From Candidatus Gemmiger stercorigallinarum (GTDB lineage Bacteria > Bacillota > Clostridia > Oscillospirales > Ruminococcaceae): DNA of 49,107 nucleotides. Positions 41,591 through 49,107 of this stretch are shown piece by piece. The translations under genes were made by a program, and so were the position numbers. The notes beneath the pieces are model-generated. The model ran no database searches. It was not told the origin of the DNA and saw only the letters and a list, made by a program, of their open reading frames with translations. The DNA is taken from the NCBI GenBank assembly GCA_019119495.1, contig DWWX01000005.1:1-49107 (forward strand), given 5' to 3'. Position 1 is the first letter of the stretch; each line of letters opens with the position of its first letter.

Positions 41591-42700
41591 TCAGCCGAAC
41601 AGCTCGGCCTCCACGCTCTGCCGGATGGCGTCCACCGCGGCAAAGTCGGTGGCGCGGACGTAGTAGGTCTCCAGCGTGTCGTGGACGCGCTTGGCCTCGG
41701 CCTGGGTCTGGCAGGTGCGGGCGATCAGCTGCGCGGCGATGCGCTTCTGGTATTGCAGCATCCCCCGCCGGGCGGCCAGGCCGGCGCCGTCGGCAAAGCG
41801 GGCGGCGTGGATGTTCTTCTGCCCGGCAAAGCGCATCGGGTGCCAGGGGTTGGAGGTGACCACCGCCAGCCGCAGCGCGGGCAGGATCAGGTGGTCGGTC
41901 TTGCTTTGGTCCGCGGCGCAGCGGCAGACAATGGCCTCGTAGCCGTTTTGGGCGGCATGGTCGGCCAGGATGCCCAGCATGCGGGCCGCAGCCGCACCGT
42001 AGGGGTCGTGGATGGCGTAGATGGTATCGGCCAGGGCGGGCACCGTGTCCACAAAAACGGTGACGCCGCCCGGCGTGGGCGCGCTGAGCAGCCGGATGCG
42101 CTGGATGCCCGGCTTTGCGCCGCGGCGGGCGGGCATCAGGCGGGCGGCCATGCGCGCTGTAAAGCGGTCCAGCTTGTCAGCGTCCAGGCGGGCGGCGGCA
42201 AACTGCCGGCGGCGCTGCAGCAGCCCGCAGGCCAGGGCGAAATCGGCGGCGGCACGCTGCAGCAGCGCGGTGTTGCCATTGCCGGCCGCCAGCACCTGGG
42301 CGCTGTTCTTGTGCAGGTAAGCATGGTCAAGGGTATCGTAAAAGCTGAGCACCCGCTCGGCCGCGTCGGGGTATTTGCAGTCGAGGGTGTGGGGCGCGGT
42401 GGCGTCCAGGATCAGGTCTCCGGAGGGCAGCCGGACGCCGTCCAGGCTGGCAGGGTCGCTGGAGCAGTGGATGCGCTCGACATAAGCGCCCCTGTCCGCG
42501 GGCTGCGCGGCGGCCTTTTCGGCAATGCGGCGCATAAAGGTGGACTTGCCGCAGCCAGGCCCCGCCTTGATCAGCCAGGGCCTTGCGCCCGGCTCGGCGG
42601 CGGCCTGGGCGAACCAGCCGGAGAACCCGGACGGCGACAGCGCGCCGAGGAAAAAATCCACCACGGGCGGCGCGCCCGTTTTTGCAGTTTTGGTTTGCAT
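41591..42700 (-). CDS. PRK06851-like P-loop ATPase
   Basis: 369 aa. Walker A AGPGCGKST at 46-54 follows FFLGALSPSGFSGWF. The segments IHCSSDPASLDGVRLPSGDLILDATAPHTLDCKYPDAAE near 77-115 match the uncharacterised Firmicutes family catalogued as PRK06851. The second half contains a degenerate repeat-like region (FVDTVPALADTIYAIHDPYG). Homologues occur in spore formers; the function is unknown. AAGGAGG lies 8 nt before ATG 42700. A GC hairpin lies between it and the UDG gene upstream. Confidence 0.75.
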   Translation of the reverse strand: MQTKTAKTGAPPVVDFFLGALSPSGFSGWFAQAAAEPGARPWLIKAGPGCGKSTFMRRIAEKAAAQPADRGAYVERIHCSSDPASLDGVRLPSGDLILDATAPHTLDCKYPDAAERVLSFYDTLDHAYLHKNSAQVLAAGNGNTALLQRAAADFALACGLLQRRRQFAAARLDADKLDRFTARMAARLMPARRGAKPGIQRIRLLSAPTPGGVTVFVDTVPALADTIYAIHDPYGAAAARMLGILADHAAQNGYEAIVCRCAADQSKTDHLILPALRLAVVTSNPWHPMRFAGQKNIHAARFADGAGLAARRGMLQYQKRIAAQLIARTCQTQAEAKRVHDTLETYYVRATDFAAVDAIRQSVEAELFG

Positions 42701-42841
42701 GACCGTGACCTCCTTGCCATTGGGTTGAAATGCGGCGGCTAACAGGCCATTCTATGCAAAAACGGGGCGGCGTGACACGGGGCGCCCGGATGCGCCGCTG
42801 CCCGCCGGCCATAGGTCGCGGCGGGCGGGCAGGAAAGGGGT

Positions 42842-43423
42842 TTATTGCTGCTGGTCGGGGTAGGTGTGGGTGCAGACCTCGTAGATCTTGTCCCGCAGGG
42901 CGGCGAAATCGCCAAAGGCCAGCGGTTTGTTGTTGGGGTTGCGCAGAAGCGCCGCCGGGTGCAGCGTGGCCATGAACAGCGTGCCCTGCTTGTCAAAGAA
43001 TTTGCCGTGATCCTTGGTGACCGAGAACTTGGGCTCGATCATCTGCTGGGCGGCGACGCGGCCCAGGCAGACCACGATCTTGGGCCGCAGCAGCTTAAAC
43101 TGCTCCCGCAGCCAGGGCATGCAGGCGGCGGATTCCGCCGGCAGAGGGTCGCGGTTCTGGGGCGGACGGCACTTGACGATATTGGCGATAAAGACGTTTT
43201 TGTCGCGGCTCAGGTCCACCGCCTCCAGGTAGCTGTCCAGCAGCTTGCCGCTGCGGCCCACAAAGGGCAGGCCCTGCTCGTCCTCGTTGGCGCCGGGGCC
43301 TTCGCCCACAAACAGTACCTCGGCGTCGGGCACGCCCTGGCCGAACACCACGTTGGTGCGGGTCTCGCACAGGTCACAGCGGCGGCAGGAAAGACATTCC
43401 TGTTTCAGCGTTTCAAAATCCAT
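42842..43423 (-). CDS. Family 4 uracil-DNA glycosylase (iron-sulfur type)
   Basis: 193 aa. It removes uracil from DNA. The iron-sulfur cysteines C13 and C16 (SCRRC), C85 ([10 protein letters not shown]) and C101 are present. Active-site motif 1 is [20 protein letters not shown] (about 40-59) and motif 2 is HPAALLRNP. This is the small UDG type common in anaerobes. ATG 43423 has AAGGAG nearby. Its position in the run with thyX and tmk is notable, since both affect uracil in DNA. Confidence 0.93.
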   Translation of the reverse strand: MDFETLKQECLSCRRCDLCETRTNVVFGQGVPDAEVLFVGEGPGANEDEQGLPFVGRSGKLLDSYLEAVDLSRDKNVFIANIVKCRPPQNRDPLPAESAACMPWLREQFKLLRPKIVVCLGRVAAQQMIEPKFSVTKDHGKFFDKQGTLFMATLHPAALLRNPNNKPLAFGDFAALRDKIYEVCTHTYPDQQQ

Positions 43424-43491
43424 GGGGGTCTCCTTCCAAAGCAGAACGCGGGGCAATGCGGGCGGTCCGGTTTGAGCGGTTCGCCGCCTGC

Positions 43492-44775
43492 TTATTGGCA
43501 GCCGGCGCAGATCGTGGTGTCGGCGTCGGGGTCGGCGATCTCGTTAGGCGCGGGCTTTTTGGGGGCGCGCAGCAGCGTGTAGGGCATCAGCGGCGCGGCG
43601 CAGGGGATGGTGTATTTCATCATCGGGTGGGGCGTGGCGTCCACCTGCTCCCCTGCCTCGTTCTTGATCCACTCCGGCGTGATGGGGATGACGGTGCCGT
43701 CCGGCTGCAGCGCCTCGATGGTGTCCCCCAGCAGAAAGCGCCCGCGCTGGGTGCAGCTGGCAACGCCGTTTTCCCAGGCGTCCACCGTGCCGATAAAGTC
43801 CCAGTTGCGCACATAGGTGTGGCTGGGCGTTTGCAGCGCCTGCTCCTTGCCAAAGTAGAACCCCGGCGAGTAATGCCGGTGGCTGGTGCGGTCCAGCTCG
43901 TCGATGACGTCGTCGGGCAGGGTGAAGTTTTCGTTATACGGATCTTTCAGGTAGGCGTCCAGGGCACGGCGGTAGGCGCTGGTGACCGACGCCACATAGT
44001 AAAAGGTCTTGGCCCGGCCCTCGATCTTGAGCGAGTCGATGCCCGCCTGGCACAAAAGGTCGATGAACGGCGCGGTGCACAGGTCGTTGGCGTTTAAGAT
44101 ATAGCTGCCGTCCCTGGTCTCGCCGATCTCCATGTACTGGCCGGGGCGGCGCTCCTCCACCAGATAATACTTCCAGCGGCAGGGCTGGGCGCACTCGCCC
44201 CGGTTGCCGCTGCGGCCGGTCATATAGCTGGACAGCAGGCACCGGCCGGAAACGCTCATGCACATGGCGCCGTGGACAAAGGCCTCCAGTTCCAGCTCCG
44301 GCGGGGTGTTGTCCCGGATCTGGGCGATCTCGGTCAGGGTCAGCTCCCGCGCCAGCACCACCCGCTTGGCCCCCAGGTGGTAGGCCGCGGCGGCGGCGGC
44401 GTAGTTGGCGACGCCCGCCTGGGTGGAAAAGTGGATGTCGGTATCGGGGGCGTATTTTTTGCACAGCTCCACCACGCCCAGGTCCGCCGCGATAAAGGCG
44501 TCCACGCCGGCGTCCCGCGCGTCCCGGATGGCCTGGGGCAGGCGGGCAAGCTCGTCGTTGGTGGGCAGGGTGTTCAGCGTCAGGTAGACCTTTTTGCCGC
44601 GGGCGTGGGCAAAGATGCAGCCCTCGGCCAGCTGGCCGGGCGTAAAGTTGGCGGGCGCGGCGCGCATGCCGAACTCCTGCAGGGCGCAGTAGACGGCGTC
44701 GGCGCCGTAGAGCACCGCGTATTTCAGCGTTTCCAGGTTGCCCGCCGGGCTGAGCAGTTCCGGCTGTGATAGCAT
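43492..44775 (-). CDS. U32 family peptidase-like protein (TrhP-type)
   Basis: 427 aa. The conserved N-terminus PELLSPAGNLETLKYAVLYGADAVY, and EAFVHGAMCMSVSGRCLLSSYMTGRSGNRGECAQPCRWKY near 160-200 with its cysteines, are the U32 signature. Firmicutes homologues next to mltG (YrrN/YrrO type) take part in tRNA U34 hydroxylation rather than simple proteolysis. The C-terminus ends in an unusual CAGC tail. It follows mltG by 49 nt, the same pairing as in Bacillus. Confidence 0.9.
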   Translation of the reverse strand: MLSQPELLSPAGNLETLKYAVLYGADAVYCALQEFGMRAAPANFTPGQLAEGCIFAHARGKKVYLTLNTLPTNDELARLPQAIRDARDAGVDAFIAADLGVVELCKKYAPDTDIHFSTQAGVANYAAAAAAYHLGAKRVVLARELTLTEIAQIRDNTPPELELEAFVHGAMCMSVSGRCLLSSYMTGRSGNRGECAQPCRWKYYLVEERRPGQYMEIGETRDGSYILNANDLCTAPFIDLLCQAGIDSLKIEGRAKTFYYVASVTSAYRRALDAYLKDPYNENFTLPDDVIDELDRTSHRHYSPGFYFGKEQALQTPSHTYVRNWDFIGTVDAWENGVASCTQRGRFLLGDTIEALQPDGTVIPITPEWIKNEAGEQVDATPHPMMKYTIPCAAPLMPYTLLRAPKKPAPNEIADPDADTTICAGCQ

Positions 44776-44824
44776 GGGGTACAGCTCCTTTGTGTGAAAA
44801 TGGGGTCGATCCTTTGCGTCAGGG

Positions 44825-46144
44825 TCACCAGCCGGCCATGGTCACGTTGGCGTTGTGCTCCTCCAGCGTCTTGGCGTAGAAATACTGGCCGGGGTAATCG
44901 CCCTCCGGGTTGCCGGTGACAAAGTAGAGGTAGCCCTCGCTGATATACTCCTGGTCCGGCTGCAGCGCCGCCTGGATGGCGTCGATGCCGGGGTTGGAGA
45001 TGGCGCCGGCGGTCAGGCCGGTGACATGGTCATAGGTGTCGTAGGCGGCCAGGACCTCCTCCGGGATGGCACCGGCCTCCACCCAGCCCATATACTCGGC
45101 CATGGGCGAGTTCCACAGGTAGTTGTTGTCGTTTTCCTGCATGATGTCGCAGCTGGCGTTGGACTGCAGCGGCATCCCCGCAGATTCCAGCCGGTTGTGG
45201 AAGCAGGCCGAAACCTTGTAGTCCTCCGCCGCCATGCCGGCTTCCTCCTGGATAAAGCTGCCCAGGATCACCGCGTCGTCCAGGCTGTTGATGCAGTCAT
45301 CGGGGTCGGCGTCCACCAGTTCCTGCAGGCCCTCGGTCTCCAGGGCAAACTGGTTATAGAAGGTGCGGACGTAGTTTTCGACGGTATCGTCGTCAAAAAA
45401 CTCGTAGGTGTCGGGGAAGAGATAGCCCTCGCACTTGAACAGGCGGCCGGGGTTGTCCGGCATCTGCGCCCAGAAGGTGTAGTCGCTGAAATCCGCCTGG
45501 GCCTGGCTGCCGTCCTTCTCGGTGTAGGATTCGCCGTTGGCGCAGGCCAGGAACTGGTCCACGCTGTCCACCAGGCCGCTGTCCACCATCAGCTGGGCGA
45601 TGGCCACGGCGGTGGAGCCTTCCGGGAAGGTGACGGTCGTGGTGTTGCGGAACACCCGCTGCTCCGAGATTGCGTCCAGGATCTCGTTATAGCTCATGCC
45701 GGCGCGCAGTTCCACCGGGCCGGGCTGCAGGTTGCTTGCCTTGCCGCTGTAACGGGCGTACAGCTTGAACAGCCAGCCATTTTGGATGACGCCGTTTTCC
45801 TCCAGCTGGTCGGCGATGCTGCTGGCGTTGGCACCCTCGGCGACCTCCACCGTGACGGCCTCGCCCATCACGCTGTCGCCGGAACCGGCCAGCTCGCCGT
45901 ACAGCTGCATGCCTTTCCAGCCGCCCACAGCCACCAGCACCGCAAACACCAGCACGATCACCAGCCCCACGGGGAAGCGGCGGCGGGGGCGCTCGTCCCC
46001 GTCGTCCTCGGCGTCGTACTCGTCGGCTTCCTCCTCCGGCCGGGACTGGGGGGCGGGGGCTTCGGGCTGCATCTGCGGCTTGGCATGGTAGACGCGGCGG
46101 GAGGTGTCTCCGGCCCCGCTGCCGTCATTGCGTTGGATCCTCAT
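44825..46144 (-). CDS. mltG: Endolytic murein transglycosylase MltG
   Basis: 439 aa. A cytoplasmic Glu/Asp/Pro-rich tail (1-50) leads to one membrane helix (about 55-77), then a LysM-like segment and the YceG domain. Visible landmarks are CEGYLFPDTYEF, the catalytic-Glu region GSFIQEEAGMAAEDYKVSACFHNRLESAGMPLQSNAS, and SNPGIDAIQAALQP near the end. It cleaves nascent glycan strands. AAGGAG lies upstream of ATG 46144, with spacing a little long at 11 nt. The neighbouring U32 gene is a conserved partner. Confidence 0.93.
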   Translation of the reverse strand: MRIQRNDGSGAGDTSRRVYHAKPQMQPEAPAPQSRPEEEADEYDAEDDGDERPRRRFPVGLVIVLVFAVLVAVGGWKGMQLYGELAGSGDSVMGEAVTVEVAEGANASSIADQLEENGVIQNGWLFKLYARYSGKASNLQPGPVELRAGMSYNEILDAISEQRVFRNTTTVTFPEGSTAVAIAQLMVDSGLVDSVDQFLACANGESYTEKDGSQAQADFSDYTFWAQMPDNPGRLFKCEGYLFPDTYEFFDDDTVENYVRTFYNQFALETEGLQELVDADPDDCINSLDDAVILGSFIQEEAGMAAEDYKVSACFHNRLESAGMPLQSNASCDIMQENDNNYLWNSPMAEYMGWVEAGAIPEEVLAAYDTYDHVTGLTAGAISNPGIDAIQAALQPDQEYISEGYLYFVTGNPEGDYPGQYFYAKTLEEHNANVTMAGW

Positions 46145-46176
46145 AATGATATACTCTCCTTTTACACGCCCCCGGT

Positions 46177-47004
46177 TCAGACCAGCAGGCGGAAATAGAC
46201 ATCCGTCAACGGGAAGGGCTTTTGCAGAAACCGCAGCATACCGTAGCCGCAGCGTTTGCCCTCGCCGAGATACAGGGACTGGTTTTCGGTCAGGATGATC
46301 TGGGCGGTCTCGCAGCCGGTATGCTCGCGGGCCGCTTCCAGAAGGATATCGGCGGAATGGTCGTTGTCGGCCTGCAGCTCGACAAACTGCAGGCTGCCGC
46401 CCCGCACATAGTACAGCCCGTACCCCCGCTGGTTGGACACGATGGTCACACCCCGGTGGTACAGCTGGGACACCACCTCGTTCATGCTCTGCTCCGGCAG
46501 TGTGACGCAGCCGGGCTGGTAGCGCAGGCGGGCGTCCATCAGGCGGCGGACGGTCATGGCGTCAAACTCGGCGCGGGCCCACAGGTTGCGGGCAATGGGC
46601 CGGCGCAGGATGCGCAGCGCAAAGGCGTCGGCAAACTGCAGGCCGCGCAGCCGGGCGGCGGCGCGGGCGGTCTCCGGCACCGCCACCGCAAACTCGAACC
46701 CACTGGCCGAAAAGGCCCGCAGGCAGCCGTCCAGCAGGCGGGTCATCAGGCCGCGGCCGCGGAACTGCGGCGCGGTGGCCATGCCGCAGAGCCACACGCC
46801 CCGGCGGCCGTGCAGCTCCACCGGCACCGCGCAGACCATCGACACCAGGCCGCCCTGCGCGCCCTCCTGTTCCACCAGAAAGACATTGTCGATGCCCACA
46901 ATGTTCTGCAGCCAGCCGGCGATCTCGGCCTTGCTGCCGCCGTAAGCCTCGTGGCGGAAGGCGACCAGGGTGTCCAGGTCGGCGGGGGTCGCTTTGCGCA
47001 GCAT
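46177..47004 (-). CDS. GNAT family acetyltransferase (Eis-like size)
   Basis: 275 aa. The N-terminal GNAT domain has LRKATPADLDTLVAFRHEAYGG and the acetyl-CoA loop FRGRGLMTRLLDGCLRAF (R-G-R-G). A second, more divergent domain follows from about 150, giving a length like two-domain Eis-type acetyltransferases. The substrate is unknown. ATG 47004 is chosen because AAAGGAAG lies 6 nt upstream; a longer in-frame reading to 47109 overlaps tmk. The gene is placed between tmk and mltG. Confidence 0.8.
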   Translation of the reverse strand: MLRKATPADLDTLVAFRHEAYGGSKAEIAGWLQNIVGIDNVFLVEQEGAQGGLVSMVCAVPVELHGRRGVWLCGMATAPQFRGRGLMTRLLDGCLRAFSASGFEFAVAVPETARAAARLRGLQFADAFALRILRRPIARNLWARAEFDAMTVRRLMDARLRYQPGCVTLPEQSMNEVVSQLYHRGVTIVSNQRGYGLYYVRGGSLQFVELQADNDHSADILLEAAREHTGCETAQIILTENQSLYLGEGKRCGYGMLRFLQKPFPLTDVYFRLLV

Positions 47005-47071
47005 AGGCCACTTCCTTTCTGCAACGGGGCCGGGAAAACGCACGGGCGCCGGCGGGCGCTCTTGTTTCAGT

Positions 47072-47749
47072 TTACAGGATATCACACAATGTTTCAAGTA
47101 TCCGGGCATGGACGGCGGGGATGCTCAGCATAGCCTTGCCGCCGCCGGGCAGGTGCCGGGTACACTCGATGCGGGCCCAGCCCAGGGTCTTGGCGCAGTA
47201 CTCGGCGGCGGCGCGGGCGCGGGCCATGTACTCGGTATCCTTTTCCTGGATGTCCTTTTTGCTCTCGTCACCGTGGTAGCGGCGGGTCATCAGCTGCTGG
47301 GACACATCCGGGTCCACCGCCAGGTAAACGACCCGGTCGGGCGCGGGGATGCCCAGCTTGTTATACTCAAAGTCGAACAACCAGTTCAGGAAGCCGTCCC
47401 ACTGGTCCGGCGGCAGCTTGGCGCACTGGTGCACCGCGTTGCTGGTGGTGTACCGGTCGCTGATCAGCAGGCCGCCGTTTTGGTAAAACCCGCCCCAGTC
47501 GGCCTTGTAGCCGGCGTAGCGGTCCACCGCAAAAAAGCTGGACGCCGCATAGGCGTTGACGTCGTCCGGCTTTTCGCCGAACTGCCCGGCCAGGTACATC
47601 CGCACCAGCGCCGAGGAATCGCTCTGGTAATTGGGGAAGGTCAGCTTGCGCAGGCTTCTGCCCTGCCCGGCCAGCGCGTCGGCCAGCAGGCCTGCCTGGG
47701 TGCCCTTGCCGGAGCCGTCCAGCCCTTCCAATATGATCAGTTTACCCAT
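47072..47749 (-). CDS. tmk: Thymidylate kinase
   Basis: 225 aa. The P-loop GLDGSGKGTQ is at 9-18; the DRY-like ISDRYTTSNAVHQ segment and the Arg-rich lid region (RRYHGDESKKDIQEKD) identify dTMP kinase, which makes dTDP. Its start overlaps the thyX stop by 8 nt, so the two are translated together, joining the last two steps of thymidylate supply. Confidence 0.93.
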   Translation of the reverse strand: MGKLIILEGLDGSGKGTQAGLLADALAGQGRSLRKLTFPNYQSDSSALVRMYLAGQFGEKPDDVNAYAASSFFAVDRYAGYKADWGGFYQNGGLLISDRYTTSNAVHQCAKLPPDQWDGFLNWLFDFEYNKLGIPAPDRVVYLAVDPDVSQQLMTRRYHGDESKKDIQEKDTEYMARARAAAEYCAKTLGWARIECTRHLPGGGKAMLSIPAVHARILETLCDIL

Positions 47750-48524
47750 TTTGCAAGGCCTCGGCTTTCAAAGCTGCATATTTGTCCCGCACCGCATCCA
47801 TTTGGCCGCAGCACATGCGGCCTTCGGGGCAGGGGCCGGTCAGGCAGCGGGGGCCGGCCTGGGCAAAGATATGGGGCGCCAGCGGCAAGACCAGCCGCAG
47901 CATCTCGTCGGCCACGGCGCGGATCTCCCACTGGGCGCGGTTGCAGCAGCGCAGATTGAAAAAGTTGATCAGGCTGCGGCAGTTCATGGTCATGACCATC
48001 TTGGTCTCGCAGGCGTTGGGCAGCACAAAGCGGGCGTCCTCGTTGGCCTGCTTGCCAGCCTTGCTGCGGGCGGACTTCTCGTCCATGCCCTCGGCCACCA
48101 GGCGGGCGGTGTGGGCGTCCTCCAGGCTTTTGACCAGTTCCAGATAGCGGCGGGCGTCGTCGTTCATCGCGTCGATGAACTGCGCCTTTGCCTCCGGGAT
48201 GGCCTCGATCTCCGGCGGGATGACGTAGCGGAAATCCTCCAGCCGCACATACCGCTGGCTCTGCACGCTGAAGCTGCCGATGCGGTGGCGGGTGACCTGC
48301 GCCAGGAAGGTGCGGGAAACGCCCTCGATGCCGAAGGTGAAGCTGGCGTGCTCGATGGGGCTGGCGTGGCCCACGTCGGACAGGCGCTGCAGGAAGGCGG
48401 CGGTCTTTTCGGGCGTCAGGCCGTACAGCAGCGTGGCGATGTGCGCGTCCGAGTAGCAGAGCTTGGCCGCCGCCGCGATGGTCTTTTCGGGGTCGTTGGT
48501 GTGGGCGATGAGATTGACTAGCAT
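47742..48524 (-). CDS. thyX: Flavin-dependent thymidylate synthase ThyX
   Basis: 260 aa. The ThyX motif RHR-x7-S is at 79-89 (RHRIGSFSVQS). It makes dTMP from dUMP with FAD and methylenetetrahydrofolate, using a chemistry unlike ThyA. The C-terminus has extra cysteines (CLTGPCPEGRMCCGQM). ATG 48524 is chosen because AAAGGTGG lies 5 nt upstream; a GTG three codons earlier would abut it. It is the first gene of the thyX-tmk run; no clear promoter is seen in the repeat DNA upstream. Confidence 0.95.
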   Translation of the reverse strand: MLVNLIAHTNDPEKTIAAAAKLCYSDAHIATLLYGLTPEKTAAFLQRLSDVGHASPIEHASFTFGIEGVSRTFLAQVTRHRIGSFSVQSQRYVRLEDFRYVIPPEIEAIPEAKAQFIDAMNDDARRYLELVKSLEDAHTARLVAEGMDEKSARSKAGKQANEDARFVLPNACETKMVMTMNCRSLINFFNLRCCNRAQWEIRAVADEMLRLVLPLAPHIFAQAGPRCLTGPCPEGRMCCGQMDAVRDKYAALKAEALQNG

Positions 48525-48719
48525 GGGTACCACCTTTTGGGGAATGAGGGATCAGGCGTTCGGAATGAGGATTTTTTCAGGCAGGCGTTTGGAATCGGGA
48601 AAAGGCTTTCCCCGCAAAAACGCGCCGGCGGCGGGAAACGCCTGCGGGGCGATGTTTGCAGCGGCTTTCTGGCGGGCGTTGCGGCAGCCGCGCAGGGACA
48701 GTTCCGCCGCAAGGCGGCA

Positions 48720-48768
48720 ATGCACCCCTCCGCCGCCGGAGGCGGCACCTCCCCTTGCAGGGGAGGCC
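48720..48768. repeat. Right-end copy of the 38-kb palindromic repeat
   Basis: TGCACCCCTC, a short GC hairpin, then CCTCCCCTTGCAGGGGAGG. The ends match the right termini of the units at 37908-37955, but the middle differs and the rest of the unit is missing. Confidence 0.75.
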
Positions 48769-48790
48769 AGACTGTCGAAAAAGTCTAAAA

Positions 48791-48970
48791 TCGTCGCCGT
48801 CGGCGGACAATCTCCGGCCTAAGAGCCGGGCCTTGCGGCCCGGTTGGCCTCCGAAACGCGCCTGCGGGCGCAGTGCGCCGACGACGGCGACACCGACAGG
48901 GAAATTTTACGGCAAATTGTGTGCGAGGAGTAAAGCGACGAGTGCGCGATTTGCCATAAAATTTTGTCGA
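48791..48970. repeat. MITE-like nested inverted repeat
   Basis: GTCGCCGTCGGCG near 48793 is complementary to CGCCGACGACGGCGAC near 48877-48892, enclosing a GGCC...GCCGGGCC/GGCCCGGT...GGCC hairpin (48817-48848). Next, AAATTTTACGGCAAAT (48902-48917) pairs with ATTTGCCATAAAATTTT (48949-48965). There is no coding content. It resembles intergenic palindromic elements seen in Clostridia. Confidence 0.6.
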
Positions 48971-49107
48971 AGGGCTGCGGAGCCGAGCGCCGCCTGCGGC
49001 GGATGCAGCGAGGCGGAGCAGGGGCAGCGGTCGCAGAATGCAAGCGCCGTCCAAGGCGCGCCGCATGATGCGGGCACCGCAACCCGGACATACACAAGGG
49101 GAAACAG

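Larger units (their letters stand above)
48525..49107. other. Gene-free repeat-rich region upstream of thyX
   Basis: 583 nt to the window end. Next to thyX are GGAATGAGG motifs (48540-48570). A copy of the array's right-end hairpin follows (48720-48768), then a second kind of nested inverted repeat (48791-48970). No ORF here has a start signal or a recognisable product. I find no confident promoter for thyX. Confidence 0.65.

Noticed and set aside
48785-49097. Minus-strand readings of about 90 codons at the window end
   Set aside because: They lie wholly within palindromic repeat sequence, have no ribosome-binding site, and are rich in Arg, Ser, Cys and Pro. Such readings are commonly mis-annotated in repeats.

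Overview
The window is a GC-rich (low to mid 60s % by eye) chromosomal segment of an anaerobic Firmicute, most likely an Oscillospiraceae/Ruminococcaceae gut bacterium. This is inferred from AGGAGG ribosome-binding sites, the RNase J/GdpP/L9/DnaB gene order, the long-form HPF, ThyX, an Ech-type [NiFe] hydrogenase, a group-B-like [FeFe] hydrogenase, and intergenic palindromic repeats of a kind I associate with this family. The species cannot be fixed from sequence alone. No prophage, transposase, CRISPR array or rRNA is visible.

Layout. 1-1.1 kb: tRNA-Ala(CGC) on the minus strand, divergent from hpf. 1.1-5.4 kb: a half-size ABC exporter behind two tiny leader ORFs, radC, a RluA-type pseudouridine synthase and a small membrane protein. 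5.4-17.2 kb: a long minus-strand block running from a consensus promoter at 17.18 kb through RNase J, gdpP, rplI, dnaB, tilS, hpt and ftsH to a zinc-ribbon membrane protein. It joins RNA decay, c-di-AMP turnover, translation, replication, tRNA-Ile modification, purine salvage and membrane proteolysis. 17.2-21.7 kb (plus): rnhA, then an ABC-2 transporter trio, then mnmA. 21.9-22.4 kb: an AT-richer GNAT gene that looks acquired.

22.5-27.9 kb (minus): a complete echABCDEF operon, in which EchF is a four-cluster polyferredoxin. 28.2-30.2 kb (minus): acpS, an acyltransferase-3 gene and a MazF toxin without a visible antitoxin. 30.6-35.1 kb (plus): a four-gene Gld-like ABC system (ATPase, permease, GldG-like, DUF4340). 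35.3-36.8 kb (minus): the [FeFe] hydrogenase. Together with Ech this gives the cell two hydrogenases: one ion-translocating, one soluble and possibly regulatory.

37.1-38.7 kb: an alkyltransferase-like protein lacking the methyl-acceptor cysteine, then about 1 kb of palindromic repeats in direct tandem. 38.7-48.5 kb (minus): thyX, tmk, a GNAT gene, mltG, a U32 peptidase, a family-4 uracil-DNA glycosylase, a P-loop ATPase, an SRPBCC protein and a PD-(D/E)XK/XPD helicase fusion. Several of these act on DNA precursors or DNA repair. 48.5-49.1 kb: gene-free palindromic repeat DNA.

Most of the window is well-conserved housekeeping. The least ordinary parts are the duplicated-ferredoxin EchF, the lone MazF, the repeat arrays, the nuclease-helicase fusion with its direct-repeat-flanked neighbour, and the leader-ORF/hairpin region ahead of the ABC exporter.
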